A stretch of 64,000 nucleotides of DNA from Streptomyces litmocidini. GTDB taxonomy: Bacteria > Actinomycetota > Actinomycetes > Streptomycetales > Streptomycetaceae. The notes beneath the pieces are model-generated. The model searched no databases. It was not told where the DNA came from and was given only the letters and a program-made list of their open reading frames with translations. Positions 52,127-62,263 of the stretch are shown here, in pieces. Numbering within the stretch: the stretch's first letter is position 1; each line of letters opens with the position of its first letter. The translations under genes were made by a program, and so were the position numbers. The stretch covers positions 124,001 to 188,000 of the forward strand of contig NZ_BMTQ01000010.1 in NCBI RefSeq assembly GCF_014649755.1, written 5' to 3'.

Positions 52127-52855
52127 ATGAGTGACAGCAGCCTGCGCCTGGTCTGGGTCTACCCGGACCTGCTCAGCACCTACGGCGACCAGGGCAACGT
52201 CCTCGTCGTCCAGCGCCGCGCCGAACAGCGCGGCCTCAGCGTCGAGCGCGTCGACGTCCGCAGCGACCAGCCGGTGCCCACCTCGGGCGACATCTACCTG
52301 ATCGGCGGCGGCGAGGACCGTCCGCAGCGGCTCGCGGCCGAGCGGCTGCGGCGGGACGGCGGCCTGAGCCGCGCCGCCTCCAACGGCGCGATCATCTTCT
52401 CGGTCTGCGCCGGGTACCAGATCCTGGGTCACGAGTTCATCAACGACCTCGGCGAGCGCGAGGCCGGCCTCGGGCTCATCGACGTGATCTCGACCCGCGG
52501 CGAGGGCGCCCGCTGCGTCGGCGACGTCCTCGGGGACATCGACCCGCGCCTGGGCCTCCCCCAGCTGACCGGGTTCGAGAACCACCAGGGCATCACCCAT
52601 CTCGGCCCGACGGCCCGGCCGTTCGCCCGGACCGTCTTCGGCAACGGCAACGGGACCGGCGACGGCACCGAGGGCGCGTACAACGACACCGTCTTCGGCA
52701 CGTACATGCACGGCCCCGTCATGGCCCGCAACCCGCAGATCGCGGACCTGCTCCTGAAGCTGGCCCTCGACGTGAACGCGCTGCCGCCGACCGACGACCG
52801 CTGGTACGAGGCGCTGCGCGCCGAGCGCATCGCGGCGGCCACGCAGCCCGCCTGA
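52127..52855 (+). CDS. gatD: Lipid II isoglutaminyl synthase, glutamine amidotransferase subunit
   Basis: A 242-residue class I-like glutaminase that supplies ammonia to MurT. The nucleophile Cys is in IIFSVCAGYQILGHEF, and the catalytic His is in VFGTYMHGPVMARNP. LVWVYPDLLSTYGDQGN at the N-terminus is the GatD opening. ATG 52127 has AGAGGA about 10 nt upstream. It is co-transcribed with murT. Confidence 0.95.
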   Translation: MSDSSLRLVWVYPDLLSTYGDQGNVLVVQRRAEQRGLSVERVDVRSDQPVPTSGDIYLIGGGEDRPQRLAAERLRRDGGLSRAASNGAIIFSVCAGYQILGHEFINDLGEREAGLGLIDVISTRGEGARCVGDVLGDIDPRLGLPQLTGFENHQGITHLGPTARPFARTVFGNGNGTGDGTEGAYNDTVFGTYMHGPVMARNPQIADLLLKLALDVNALPPTDDRWYEALRAERIAAATQPA

Positions 52856-52885
52856 GTCCCCCCCCGGGGCCGCCGCAGGCCCCTC

Positions 52886-52958
52886 GTACGAACGTACGTT
52901 GTCCACTGTGCGGACATCCGGTTCGATCCCGCCACCCCTGCGGCGATAGGGTGGCGGG
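52886..52958. promoter_or_regulatory. Inverted-repeat-rich leader before pfkA
   Basis: Two direct palindromes CGTACG-AA-CGTACG near 52886 are followed by a 10-bp perfect hairpin, CCCGCCACCC and GGGTGGCGGG (52928-52958). The hairpin may terminate gatD or act in pfkA control. A possible promoter TTGTCC, 17 bp, TTCGAT overlaps it. Nothing here is certain beyond the repeats. Confidence 0.45.
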
Positions 52959-53015
52959 GATCCAGCCGGACGACGTGGTCCGGGAGTCGGCCCACGTTGC
53001 AAAGGTTTTTGGGCT

Positions 53016-54041
<1,026 letters not shown>

Positions 54042-54058
54042 CGACTCCCGTGCGTGAC

Positions 54059-54094
54059 AACCGCCCCCGGTCGCCGTCGCGGCCGGGGGCGGTT
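54059..54094. terminator. Terminator after pfkA
   Basis: Perfect 12-bp arms AACCGCCCCCGG and CCGGGGGCGGTT, extended by four further partly paired bases, followed by CTAGTCT. It is a strong GC-rich stem with a short T-containing tail. Confidence 0.85.
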
Positions 54095-54143
54095 CTAGTC
54101 TGGTGCGGACAACAAGCGCGAATCGGGCTCCAGGAGTGTACGG

Positions 54144-55088
54144 ATGGATCACAGCGGGCACGGCATGACCACGGATCTGCCGCCGTTCACGCTGGGACGG
54201 GGCCTGGAGTTCTCCCCGGACCTCTTCTTCCTGATCGGATGCCTGGCGGCGCTCGGTCTGTACGGCTGGGGCGTGGCACGGCTGCGGCGGCGCGGTGACG
54301 CGTGGCCCGTCGGCCGGACGGTGGTCTTCGCCGTCGGCGTGCTGACCGTCGCGCTGGTGATGTGCACCAAGCTCAACGACTACGGCATGGTCATGTTCAG
54401 CGTGCACATGGTGCAGCACATGGTGATCTCCATGCTGTCGCCCATCCTGCTGCTGCTCGGCGCGCCGGTGACCCTCGCGCTGCGGGCGCTGCCGGTGGCG
54501 GGCCGCGGTTCGACGGGGCCGCGCGAGCTGCTCCTGAAGCTGCTGCACAGCCGGTACATGCGGGTGATCACGCACCCGGCGTTCACCATCTCCCTCTTCA
54601 TCGCGAGCCTGTACGCGCTGTACTTCTCGCCGCTCTTCGACTTCCTGATGGGGTCGAAGGCCGGGCACCTCGGGATGATGGTGCACTTCCTGATGGTGGG
54701 CCTGGTCTTCTTCTGGCCGATCATGGGCGTGGACCCGGGACCGCACCGCCCCGGATACGTGATGCGGATGCTGGAGCTGTTCGCCGGGATGCCGTTCCAC
54801 GCGTTCTTCGGCATCGCGATGATGATGGCGACCGAGCCGCTGGTGAAGGCGTACGAGAACCCGCCGGCCTCGCTCGGCATCGACGCCCTCGCCGACCAGA
54901 ACGCCGCGGGCGGCATCGCCTGGGCCTTCAGCGAGATCCCGTCCGTGCTGGTGCTGATCGCGCTGGTCTACCAGTGGTACCGCTCCGAGCAGCGGCAGGC
55001 CGTCCGCAAGGACCGGGCGGCCGACCGGGACGGCGACAAGGAGCTGGAGGCGTACAACGCGTACCTGGCTTCGCTGCGGAGCCGCTGA
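54144..55088 (+). CDS. CtaG-type cytochrome c oxidase assembly protein
   Basis: A 314-residue polytopic membrane protein of the Caa3_CtaG family, thought to help copper insertion into the aa3 oxidase. About seven to eight hydrophobic helices are seen, with the conserved His/Met-rich segments FSVHMVQHMVISMLSPILLL and HLGMMVHFLMVGLVFFWPIMG. The very N-terminus MDHSGHGM is His/Met-rich, suggesting metal binding. ATG 54144 has AGGAG 8 nt upstream. It is a single gene after the pfkA terminator. Confidence 0.9.
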   Translation: MDHSGHGMTTDLPPFTLGRGLEFSPDLFFLIGCLAALGLYGWGVARLRRRGDAWPVGRTVVFAVGVLTVALVMCTKLNDYGMVMFSVHMVQHMVISMLSPILLLLGAPVTLALRALPVAGRGSTGPRELLLKLLHSRYMRVITHPAFTISLFIASLYALYFSPLFDFLMGSKAGHLGMMVHFLMVGLVFFWPIMGVDPGPHRPGYVMRMLELFAGMPFHAFFGIAMMMATEPLVKAYENPPASLGIDALADQNAAGGIAWAFSEIPSVLVLIALVYQWYRSEQRQAVRKDRAADRDGDKELEAYNAYLASLRSR

Positions 55089-55246
55089 CGAGGTCGCCCG
55101 CCGCCTCCTGAGGACCGCTTCCGGCGCCGGGCCCGCTTCGCGTTCCGGCGCACGCCGGCGCGTCCGGGGAGTAGCGCGCGCCCCTCTCTCGGGGTCACGA
55201 TGGGCTGGACGGCTTGCGCGGCCCCGGTCGGGAGGAGGGCGGGCTG

Positions 55247-55447
55247 ATGTCCGGTCCCACGAAGACGATGACGGCGCTCACCTGCGCGGCGCTGGTGCTG
55301 ACCACGGCCTACACGGTGGCGCTCGGCAGCAGCGGCTGGCTCTGGTTCGGTCTGGTGGTCCTGCTGGTGGCGACGATCGGGATGGCGGCGGCGGACAGCT
55401 CCGTACCACCGTCTCCCGAATCCCGCCCGCCGGGCACCACGTCCTGA
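55247..55447 (+). CDS. Small two-helix membrane protein
   Basis: A 66-residue protein with two hydrophobic helices (MTALTCAALVLTTAYTVAL and LWFGLVVLLVATIGMAA) and short polar ends. ATG 55247 has GGAGGAGG about 9-16 nt upstream. No known family is recognised. It follows ctaG by 158 bp and may be a respiratory-membrane accessory, but that is only a guess from position. It converges on the DUF3048 lipoprotein. Confidence 0.75.
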   Translation: MSGPTKTMTALTCAALVLTTAYTVALGSSGWLWFGLVVLLVATIGMAAADSSVPPSPESRPPGTTS

Positions 55448-55462
55448 TCGGCAGGACGCCTC

Positions 55463-56464
55463 CTAGGCGCGCGGGGCCAGGACGATCCAGGTCTGGCCCG
55501 GGGCGAAGGGCAGGGGCGCGCCGGCCGGGGTGGTGAAGGTGGTGCCGGCGCCGGCGGAGGGGCGGGACCAGCGGGCCTCGTGGGCACGGCCGTCGCGCAG
55601 GACGACGGCGGTGCCGCTGCCGACGGTCTCGCTGTACGGCGAGACCGAGCCGAAGCGGTCGTGGAAGCGGGAGGGGCGGATCGTGACGTGCTGGACGACG
55701 ACCGTCTTCGGAGCGAGCGGGCCCGTGTCGGTGGTGCGGGCCTCGCGGCCGTCCATGGCCACGTGCCAGGCGTGGTCGGCGGCGGACCAGGTGAAGGTGT
55801 AGCGGGCCGCCGGATAGCGGACGGTCGAGGTGGTGACCGGGGTGCCGCCGGACGGGGCGGGCCCGAAGCGGAAGCCGACGTCCCGGGCGTCGGCGGCCCT
55901 CGGCGCCGCGGCGAGGGCGCGGCCGGGGCGCAGGTAGAGGTTGTGCGGGGCGGGTCGGTCCGGTGAGCGCAGGAAGGCCCGGGGCGCGGTGGTCTCCGTG
56001 ACGAGGTCGAGGGGCGCGGCCCGGAGGAGCGGGGTGAGGGCGGACTGGGCGCCGGAGTAGGCGAGGACCGGTCGGCCGTGGTCGGCGAGCAGGGCGATGT
56101 CGGACTCGCGGGCGCTGCGGACGGGGCCGGTGAGGTCGGGGAGGTGGGAGGAGTAGACGGCCATGAGGCGGGTGACTCCGCCCTCGACCTGCTCGACGTA
56201 GACGAGGTCGGCGGCGCCGAGTCCGGTGTGGGGGCGGGCCGCCGGCACGTTGTCGATCTTCACGGCCAGGGCGGGCGCGGGCTTCGCGGGGAGCCCGGTG
56301 AGGGGCGAGAGCCCGGTGGCGGGGGTGGCGGGCGCGGTCGTCCGCGTGGGGCGGGGCTGCGGCGGGCCCGAGTGGGAGCAGCCGTAGAGCCCGGCCGCCG
56401 TCAGCGCGCACACCAGCGCGGTGAGGACGCGGCCGGGGCGCCTGGCTCCGCGCTCGTCCGTCAT
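55463..56464 (-). CDS. DUF3048-domain lipoprotein
   Basis: A 333-residue exported lipoprotein with signal ending in the lipobox LYGC (Cys about 29). The mature part carries the DUF3048 sequences PLTGLPAKPAPALAVKIDN, GAADLVYVEQVEGGVTRLMA and GPVRSARESDIALLADHG. The YerB/DUF3048 family is exported and of unknown function. ATG 56464 has GGGGAG 6 nt upstream. It is divergent from the acyltransferase. Confidence 0.87.
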   Translation of the reverse strand: MTDERGARRPGRVLTALVCALTAAGLYGCSHSGPPQPRPTRTTAPATPATGLSPLTGLPAKPAPALAVKIDNVPAARPHTGLGAADLVYVEQVEGGVTRLMAVYSSHLPDLTGPVRSARESDIALLADHGRPVLAYSGAQSALTPLLRAAPLDLVTETTAPRAFLRSPDRPAPHNLYLRPGRALAAAPRAADARDVGFRFGPAPSGGTPVTTSTVRYPAARYTFTWSAADHAWHVAMDGREARTTDTGPLAPKTVVVQHVTIRPSRFHDRFGSVSPYSETVGSGTAVVLRDGRAHEARWSRPSAGAGTTFTTPAGAPLPFAPGQTWIVLAPRA

Positions 56465-56541
56465 GTGACGCTCCCCCACCAGTGGACCACGGGCCCGTGC
56501 GGGGATACAACGGGCGTGACGGACGACGAACGGGGATCTCG

Positions 56542-57240
56542 GTGTTCTACCGGTTGATGAAGCACGTCCTGCTCGGGCCGCTCCTCAGGCTGCTGTTCCG
56601 GCCGAGGATCGAGGGGCTCGAGCACGTCCCGGAGGAGGGGGCCGCGATCGTCGCGGGCAATCACCTCTCCTTCTCCGACCACTTCCTGATGCCGGCCGTC
56701 CTGGACCGGCGGATCACCTTCCTGGCGAAGCAGGAGTACTTCACGGGTCCCGGCCTCAGGGGCCGGCTGACGGCGGCCTTCTTCCGGGCCGCCGGGCAGA
56801 TCCCGGTGGACCGGTCGGGGAAGGAGGCGGGGAAGGCGGCGATCCGCGAGGGCCTCGCCGTCCTCGGCCGGGGGGAGCTGCTGGGGATCTATCCCGAGGG
56901 GACGCGTTCGCACGACGGCCGGCTCTACAAGGGCAAGGTGGGGGTGGCGGTGATGGCGCTGACCGCGGGAGTGCCGGTGGTCCCGTGCGCGATGGTGGGG
57001 ACCTTCGAGATCCAGCCGCCGGGGAAGGTCGTGCCGAGGATCCGCCGGGTCACCATCCGGTTCGGGGAGCCGCTGGACTTCTCCCGGTTCGCCGGGTCGG
57101 CGGACGAGAGGGCGGTGGTCCGGGCGGTGACGGACGAGATCATGCACGCGATCCTGCGCCTGTCGGGCCAGGAGTACGTGGACGAGTACGCGGCGGTGGT
57201 GAAGGCCGCCGGACCGCGTGGTGACGCGCCGTCGGAATAG
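56542..57240 (+). CDS. plsC: 1-acyl-sn-glycerol-3-phosphate acyltransferase family protein
   Basis: A 232-residue membrane-associated acyltransferase that makes phosphatidic acid. The HX4D catalytic motif is NHLSFSD (about residue 40), the PEGTR substrate motif is YPEGTRSHDG, and VPVVPCAMVG is the third motif. An N-terminal hydrophobic segment (LMKHVLLGPLLRLLF) would contact the membrane. GTG 56542 has ACGGGG about 6 nt upstream. There are likely other PlsC paralogues in the genome, so the symbol is a family name only. Confidence 0.9.
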   Translation: MFYRLMKHVLLGPLLRLLFRPRIEGLEHVPEEGAAIVAGNHLSFSDHFLMPAVLDRRITFLAKQEYFTGPGLRGRLTAAFFRAAGQIPVDRSGKEAGKAAIREGLAVLGRGELLGIYPEGTRSHDGRLYKGKVGVAVMALTAGVPVVPCAMVGTFEIQPPGKVVPRIRRVTIRFGEPLDFSRFAGSADERAVVRAVTDEIMHAILRLSGQEYVDEYAAVVKAAGPRGDAPSE

Positions 57241-57312
57241 TTCCCGCACGGGGAACGCCGAGGGCGGATCCGCGCACGGCGCAATCCCCTGGGCCACGGC
57301 CTCGGGCACCCG

Positions 57313-57318
57313 TAGCGT
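57313..57318 (+). promoter_or_regulatory. -10-like TAGCGT before a leaderless epimerase start
   Basis: TAGCGT ends 7 nt before ATG 57326. No ribosome binding site is present, which fits a leaderless transcript. Confidence 0.45.
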
Positions 57319-57325
57319 CCCTCGC

Positions 57326-58360
57326 ATGACCAAGGGAAACGCGTTCGTGCTGGGTGCGACGGGACAGGTGGGGCGGGCGTCCGTGCGGGCGCTCGTCGCG
57401 GACGGCTGGGAGGTGACGGCCGCCTCGCGGGGCGGCGCCAGGGACGACGGGTGGCCGGACGGGGTCCGGACGGTCCGGCTCGACCGGAACGAGGAGGGCG
57501 CGCTCGCGGCGGGTCTGGGCGACGGGTGCGACGTGCTCGTGGACATCGTCGCGTACGACGCCGGTCACGGCCGGCAGCTGACGGGCCTGGCCGACCGGAT
57601 CGGATCGGCGGTGGTGGTGTCGAGCGGGGCGGTGTACGAGGACGAGCGGGGGCGCAGCTTCGACACCCAGGACCGGCCGGACGGCTTCCCCGCCTATCCG
57701 GTGCCGCTCGCGGAGGGCTGGCGTACGGTCGCGCCCGGCGACGCCACGTACGGCACGCGGAAGATCGCCCTGGAGCGGGAGCTGCTCGCGGCGGGCGACG
57801 CGCTGCCGACGACGCTGCTGAGGGCCGGCGCCGTCCACGGCCCGTACTGCCCCGGGCCGCGCGAGCTGTGGTTCGTGAAGCGGGCGCTCGACGGGCGGCC
57901 GGTGCGCGTGCTCGCGTACGGGGGGACGTCGCGGTTCCACCCGGCCCACGTCGACAACATCGCGGAGCTGGTCCGGCTCGCGGCGGCGGCCCCCGGCGGC
58001 CGGGTGCTGAACGCGGCGGACCCGGAGGCGCCGACGGTGGCGGAGATCGGGGCGGCGATCGACGCGGTCCTGGGGGCGGAGAGCGAGACGGTGCTGATGG
58101 AGGGGGCGCCGCAGGGCACCGTGGGGCTCACTCCGTGGACGTCGGAGCACCCCGTCGTCTACGACATGACGGCGGCCGAGCGGGAGTTGGGGTACCGGCC
58201 GGTGGTGTCGTACGCGGAGTCGCTGCCGGAGACGGTCGAGTGGCTGACCGGGCACCTGAGGGGGCGGGAGTGGCGGGAGGCCTTCCCCGGCCTCGCGAAG
58301 TACCGGGTGGATCTCTTCGACTACGCGGCGGAGGACGCCTGGCTGGCGTCCCGGTCATGA
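57326..58360 (+). CDS. NAD-dependent epimerase/dehydratase family protein
   Basis: A 344-residue short-chain dehydrogenase/reductase-like enzyme. The N-terminal NAD(P) motif reads AFVLGATGQVGRASVRALV. The catalytic Y-x3-K is YGTRKIALERELLA (Tyr about 148), with a preceding Ser in VVVSSGAVYED. The remainder is the substrate domain. It resembles sugar-nucleotide epimerases or isoflavone-reductase-like proteins; the substrate is unknown. It is followed directly by a bidirectional terminator. Confidence 0.85.
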   Translation: MTKGNAFVLGATGQVGRASVRALVADGWEVTAASRGGARDDGWPDGVRTVRLDRNEEGALAAGLGDGCDVLVDIVAYDAGHGRQLTGLADRIGSAVVVSSGAVYEDERGRSFDTQDRPDGFPAYPVPLAEGWRTVAPGDATYGTRKIALERELLAAGDALPTTLLRAGAVHGPYCPGPRELWFVKRALDGRPVRVLAYGGTSRFHPAHVDNIAELVRLAAAAPGGRVLNAADPEAPTVAEIGAAIDAVLGAESETVLMEGAPQGTVGLTPWTSEHPVVYDMTAAERELGYRPVVSYAESLPETVEWLTGHLRGREWREAFPGLAKYRVDLFDYAAEDAWLASRS

Positions 58361-58361
58361 C

Positions 58362-58394
58362 GGGAGGGGCGGCCGTCGGACGGCCGCCCCTCCC
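58362..58394. terminator. Bidirectional terminator between epimerase and peptidase genes
   Basis: Perfect 14-bp arms GGGAGGGGCGGCCG and CGGCCGCCCCTCCC with loop TCGGA, followed by TTCACG on the plus side. Confidence 0.88.
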
Positions 58395-58412
58395 TTCACG
58401 CCGTGCGGGGTG

Positions 58413-59990
58413 TTACGGCTTCGGGGTGGCGTGCGGCTCGCACGTCACGTCCTGGCCGTCCACCTTGCCGGTGAGCAGGTACGTGTCGACCCGCGAGTTG
58501 ATGCACGGGTTCACCAGACCGGTGACGCCGTGCGAACCGGCGTCCTTCTCGGTGATGAGACGCGAGCCCTTGAAGCGCTTGTGCAGCTCGACCGCGCCGG
58601 CGTACGGCGTCGCCGCGTCACGCTCGGACTGGACGATGAGCACCGGCGGCAGGCCCTTGCCGGTCTTGACCTGGGTCGGCTTCTGCTGCGGCGCGGACCA
58701 GGTGGCGCACGGCAGGTTCATCCAGGCGTTCGCCCAGGTCATGAACGGGTACTGCTCGTGGAGGGCCGAGTTGTCCCGGTTCCACCTGTTCCAGTTGGTC
58801 GGCCACGCGGCGTCGGCGCACTCGACGGCGGTGTAGACGGCGTTGCCGTTCTCCGACGCGATGTTGCCGGCCGTGTCGGTGAGGTCCGCGGCGGCACCGT
58901 CGATCAGCGGCTGCGGGTCACCCGCGGCGTACGCGCTCCAGGCCTCCGCGACCGGGACCCACGAGGAGTCGTAGTACGGGGCGCTCTGGAAGAAGCCGAT
59001 GAGCTCGGCCGGTCCGACCTTGCCGCCCAGGGGCTCCTTCTTGGCGGCGGCGCGCAGGGTCACCCACTGCTGCTGGACCTCCGCCAGGGTGTCGCCGAGG
59101 TGGTAGGTGGCGTCGTTCTGGGCGACCCAGTTCATCCAGTCCTTGAGGCGGCCCTCGAAGGCGATGTCCTGCTCCAGGTTGGCCTGGTACCAGATGTTGC
59201 TCTTCGCCGGGTTGACCACGCTGTCGACGATCATGCGACGCACGTGGTCCGGGTACAGCGTGCCGTAGACGGCGCCCAGGTAGGTGCCGTAGGAGACGCC
59301 GATGAAGTTGAGCTTCTTCTCGCCGAGCGCGGCCCGGATGACGTCGAGGTCACGGGCGGTGTTGCGCGTCGTCATGTAGGGCAGCATGTCGCCGCTCTTC
59401 TCGGCGCAGCCCTTGGCGTACTCGGCGGCCAGCTTGCGCTGGGCGAGCTTGTCCGCCTCGCTGTCCGGGACCGGGTCGAGCTTGGGGCCCTTGACGAACT
59501 CGGTCGGGTCGACGCAGGAGATGGGCGCCGAGTGGCCGACGCCGCGCGGGTCGAAGCCCACGAAGTCGTACGCCTTCGCGGTGTTCACCCAGAGCGGGCT
59601 CTTGGTGGTGATCCGGCGCGGGAAGCGCAGGCCGGAACCGCCGGGGCCGCCCGGGTTGTAGAGCAGCGCGCCCTGGCGCTCGGCGGCGGTGCCGGTGGAC
59701 ACGGCGCGGTCCACGGCGAGCTTGATCTTCTTGCCGTCGGGCTTGGCGTAGTCGACCGGGACGGTGACCCAGCCGCACTGGATGGGCTTGGCGAAGCCCC
59801 AGTCGGCCGGGCAGTCCTGCCAGTCGATGCCGGCCTTGGCGGCCTCGGCGGCGGCGATGGCCGCGCCGCGCGCCTCGGCGTCCCGGCTCTGGCCGGTGAC
59901 GGCACCGGCCGTCGGCGCGGCGAGCGCGGTCGCCATGAGCGTGCCCGCTATCAGAGTGCCGGCAGAGCCGAGCACTGCTGTGCGTCTCAA
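58413..59990 (-). CDS. Secreted tripeptidyl aminopeptidase-type alpha/beta hydrolase (S33)
   Basis: A 525-residue exported peptidase related to the Streptomyces Tap/SlpD/SlpE enzymes, which remove N-terminal tripeptides. The signal peptide ends near APTAGA (about residue 30). The hydrolase has the oxyanion region LLYNPGGPGGSGLRF, the nucleophile motif GVSYGTYLG, the acidic residue in VQSERDAATPY and the His in AGSHGV. The C-terminal ~110 residues match the TAP-like domain with paired Cys. The TTG start at 59990 has GGGGGAGG just upstream. It is extracellular or wall-associated. Confidence 0.92.
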   Translation of the reverse strand: MRRTAVLGSAGTLIAGTLMATALAAPTAGAVTGQSRDAEARGAAIAAAEAAKAGIDWQDCPADWGFAKPIQCGWVTVPVDYAKPDGKKIKLAVDRAVSTGTAAERQGALLYNPGGPGGSGLRFPRRITTKSPLWVNTAKAYDFVGFDPRGVGHSAPISCVDPTEFVKGPKLDPVPDSEADKLAQRKLAAEYAKGCAEKSGDMLPYMTTRNTARDLDVIRAALGEKKLNFIGVSYGTYLGAVYGTLYPDHVRRMIVDSVVNPAKSNIWYQANLEQDIAFEGRLKDWMNWVAQNDATYHLGDTLAEVQQQWVTLRAAAKKEPLGGKVGPAELIGFFQSAPYYDSSWVPVAEAWSAYAAGDPQPLIDGAAADLTDTAGNIASENGNAVYTAVECADAAWPTNWNRWNRDNSALHEQYPFMTWANAWMNLPCATWSAPQQKPTQVKTGKGLPPVLIVQSERDAATPYAGAVELHKRFKGSRLITEKDAGSHGVTGLVNPCINSRVDTYLLTGKVDGQDVTCEPHATPKP

Positions 59991-60133
59991 TGGTCCTCCC
60001 CCTGAAGGAGTCTGTGTGTCCGGGGGATCCTTTCGTCACCGGGGCTCAGGATGTAAGGGCGTACACGTGTTTCTTTGCCGAACCAATAACCGGTGAGTGG
60101 TGTACCGCTGAGCGGTACGACGCCGGGGAGGGT

Positions 60134-60873
60134 TCAGAACGGGGCGAGTTCGGACAGAGCCTCATCGAGGAGCCGGCGCAGCGCGAGCGCGTCGGGGGCG
60201 ACGGCGGTGGCGAGGGCGGCAGGACCGGCGAGCGGGCTGACCACGGCGTTCTCCCCGTACAGCCGTGCCTCCACCGGCTTGTCGGCGAACGCCGGGTCGA
60301 CGACGAGGAGTTGGCCGGTGGCCCGGTGGCCGCCGAGGACCGCGCCGCCGTCCCAGCCCCCCGGCGCCTCGGGGCCGAAGGCGAGCTCCTGGTCGAACAG
60401 GGGGCGGCCGGCGCGGCGGACGGTGAGGCGGGTGACGAGGGTGCCGGGCGGTTCGCCGTGCCGGCCGAGGACCTGTTCCTCCCGGAGGACGAGCCGTGCC
60501 GTGGGCGCGAGGTCGACGGCGGTGCGCATCCGCAGGTGCGAGCCGGCCGCGGAGACGAGCTGCTCGGGCAGCCACCGGAGCACCGCTCCGTCGCCGACGG
60601 CGATCCGCACGTCGTACGCGGCGGGGTCGGCGCTCCGGCCGGGCAGGGCGAGGGTGGCGGCGGCCGAGTCGACCAGGAGCCGGGCCCCGTCCCGCACCTC
60701 GGTCTCGATCGCGAGCCGGTCACCGCCGAGCGGGGCGCTCATCGCCCCGACGACGGTGACCCGCGCGTACGGTCCGGCAGCCCGGGTGCGGCGCAGGGCG
60801 AGGGGACCGTCGCTCACCAGGAGCGGCAGTCCGCCGTCGGCGTCGGCGGTGATCCGGGCGGTGGCGCGCAGGC

Positions 60874-60877
<4 letters not shown>
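60134..60877 (-). CDS. ureD: Urease accessory protein UreD
   Basis: A 247-residue scaffold that, with UreF and UreG, delivers nickel to urease. The UreD-type features are PLALRRTRAAGPYARVTVVG, GDRLAIETEVRDGARLLVDS, and RTAVDLAPTARLVLREEQVLG. The start is GTG 60877 forming a GTGA overlap with the ureG stop; GTG 60886, three codons earlier, is an alternative. It is the last gene of the urease cluster in this direction. Confidence 0.87.
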
Positions 60878-61551
<674 letters not shown>

Positions 61552-61574
61552 GGGTGGCTCCCGGGTGGTCAGGG

Positions 61575-61601
61575 GGTGCTCGGGGTGCTCGGGGTGCTCA
61601 G
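61575..61601. repeat. GGGGTGCTC triplicate between ureF and ureG
   Basis: Three near-consecutive 9-bp units GGGGTGCTC lie in the short ureF-ureG spacer and reach the ureF stop codon. They are non-coding or at the extreme end of ureF. Confidence 0.7.
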
Positions 61602-62263
61602 GACGCGAAGAGGCGGACGGGCCAGGCCGCGTGCTGTTCGGCGGTGAGGTCGAGCAGCGGTGCGGAGGCGGCGGGCAGGGCGTCGACGTCGCCCTGCCGG
61701 GCGGCCGCGGCGGCGCGCCCGGCCACGTGGTCCATCTCGGGTGCGAGGCGGGCGAGGACGGCGGTGGCCCGGTAGGGGTCGAGGCTGAGGAGGCGGACGG
61801 CCGCGGTCGCCGGGCCGCCGACCGTCTCGTACGCGACGCAGTGCGCCGCCTCCTCGGGGCCGAGTCCGGCGGCCCGTGCGGCGGTGCCGAGGACGACGGG
61901 CTGGTGGGCGCCGCGGGGGAACGCGGCGGCCAGTGCGTCGAGTTCGGGGCTCGGCCAGGTGGCGCGGGCGGCCCGCATCAGCTGGCGGCCGAGTCTGCGG
62001 GCGGCGGCGCGCAGGGCCGCCGAGGGCGTGCGGGCGTCCGCCGCCGCGTCGAGCTCGTACGGGTCGAGTCCGTGCGCGGCCCCGGCGGCGAGCGCGGCCG
62101 AGGTGAGGCCCGTGGTGTGCAGGCGGCCCCGGCAGAAGGACTCCAGGTCGGCGGCGTCCTTGATGCGGCCCGCCCTGACGGCGGCCTCGGCGCCGCCGGA
62201 GTGGGCGTGCCCGCCGGCGGGGAAGCGCCCGTCGGCGAGCACCAGGAGTGCGGAGAGTGTCAT
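61598..62263 (-). CDS. ureF: Urease accessory protein UreF
   Basis: A 221-residue helical protein acting as the GTPase-regulating part of the UreDFG complex. It has the UreF-type opening LSALLVLADGRFPAGGHAHS and the conserved PVVLGTAARAAGL and VRLLSLDPYRATAVLARL. ATG 62263 overlaps the ureC stop by one base (TGATG), so it is translationally coupled. The gap to ureG contains three copies of a 9-bp repeat. Confidence 0.93.
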   Translation of the reverse strand: MTLSALLVLADGRFPAGGHAHSGGAEAAVRAGRIKDAADLESFCRGRLHTTGLTSAALAAGAAHGLDPYELDAAADARTPSAALRAAARRLGRQLMRAARATWPSPELDALAAAFPRGAHQPVVLGTAARAAGLGPEEAAHCVAYETVGGPATAAVRLLSLDPYRATAVLARLAPEMDHVAGRAAAAARQGDVDALPAASAPLLDLTAEQHAAWPVRLFAS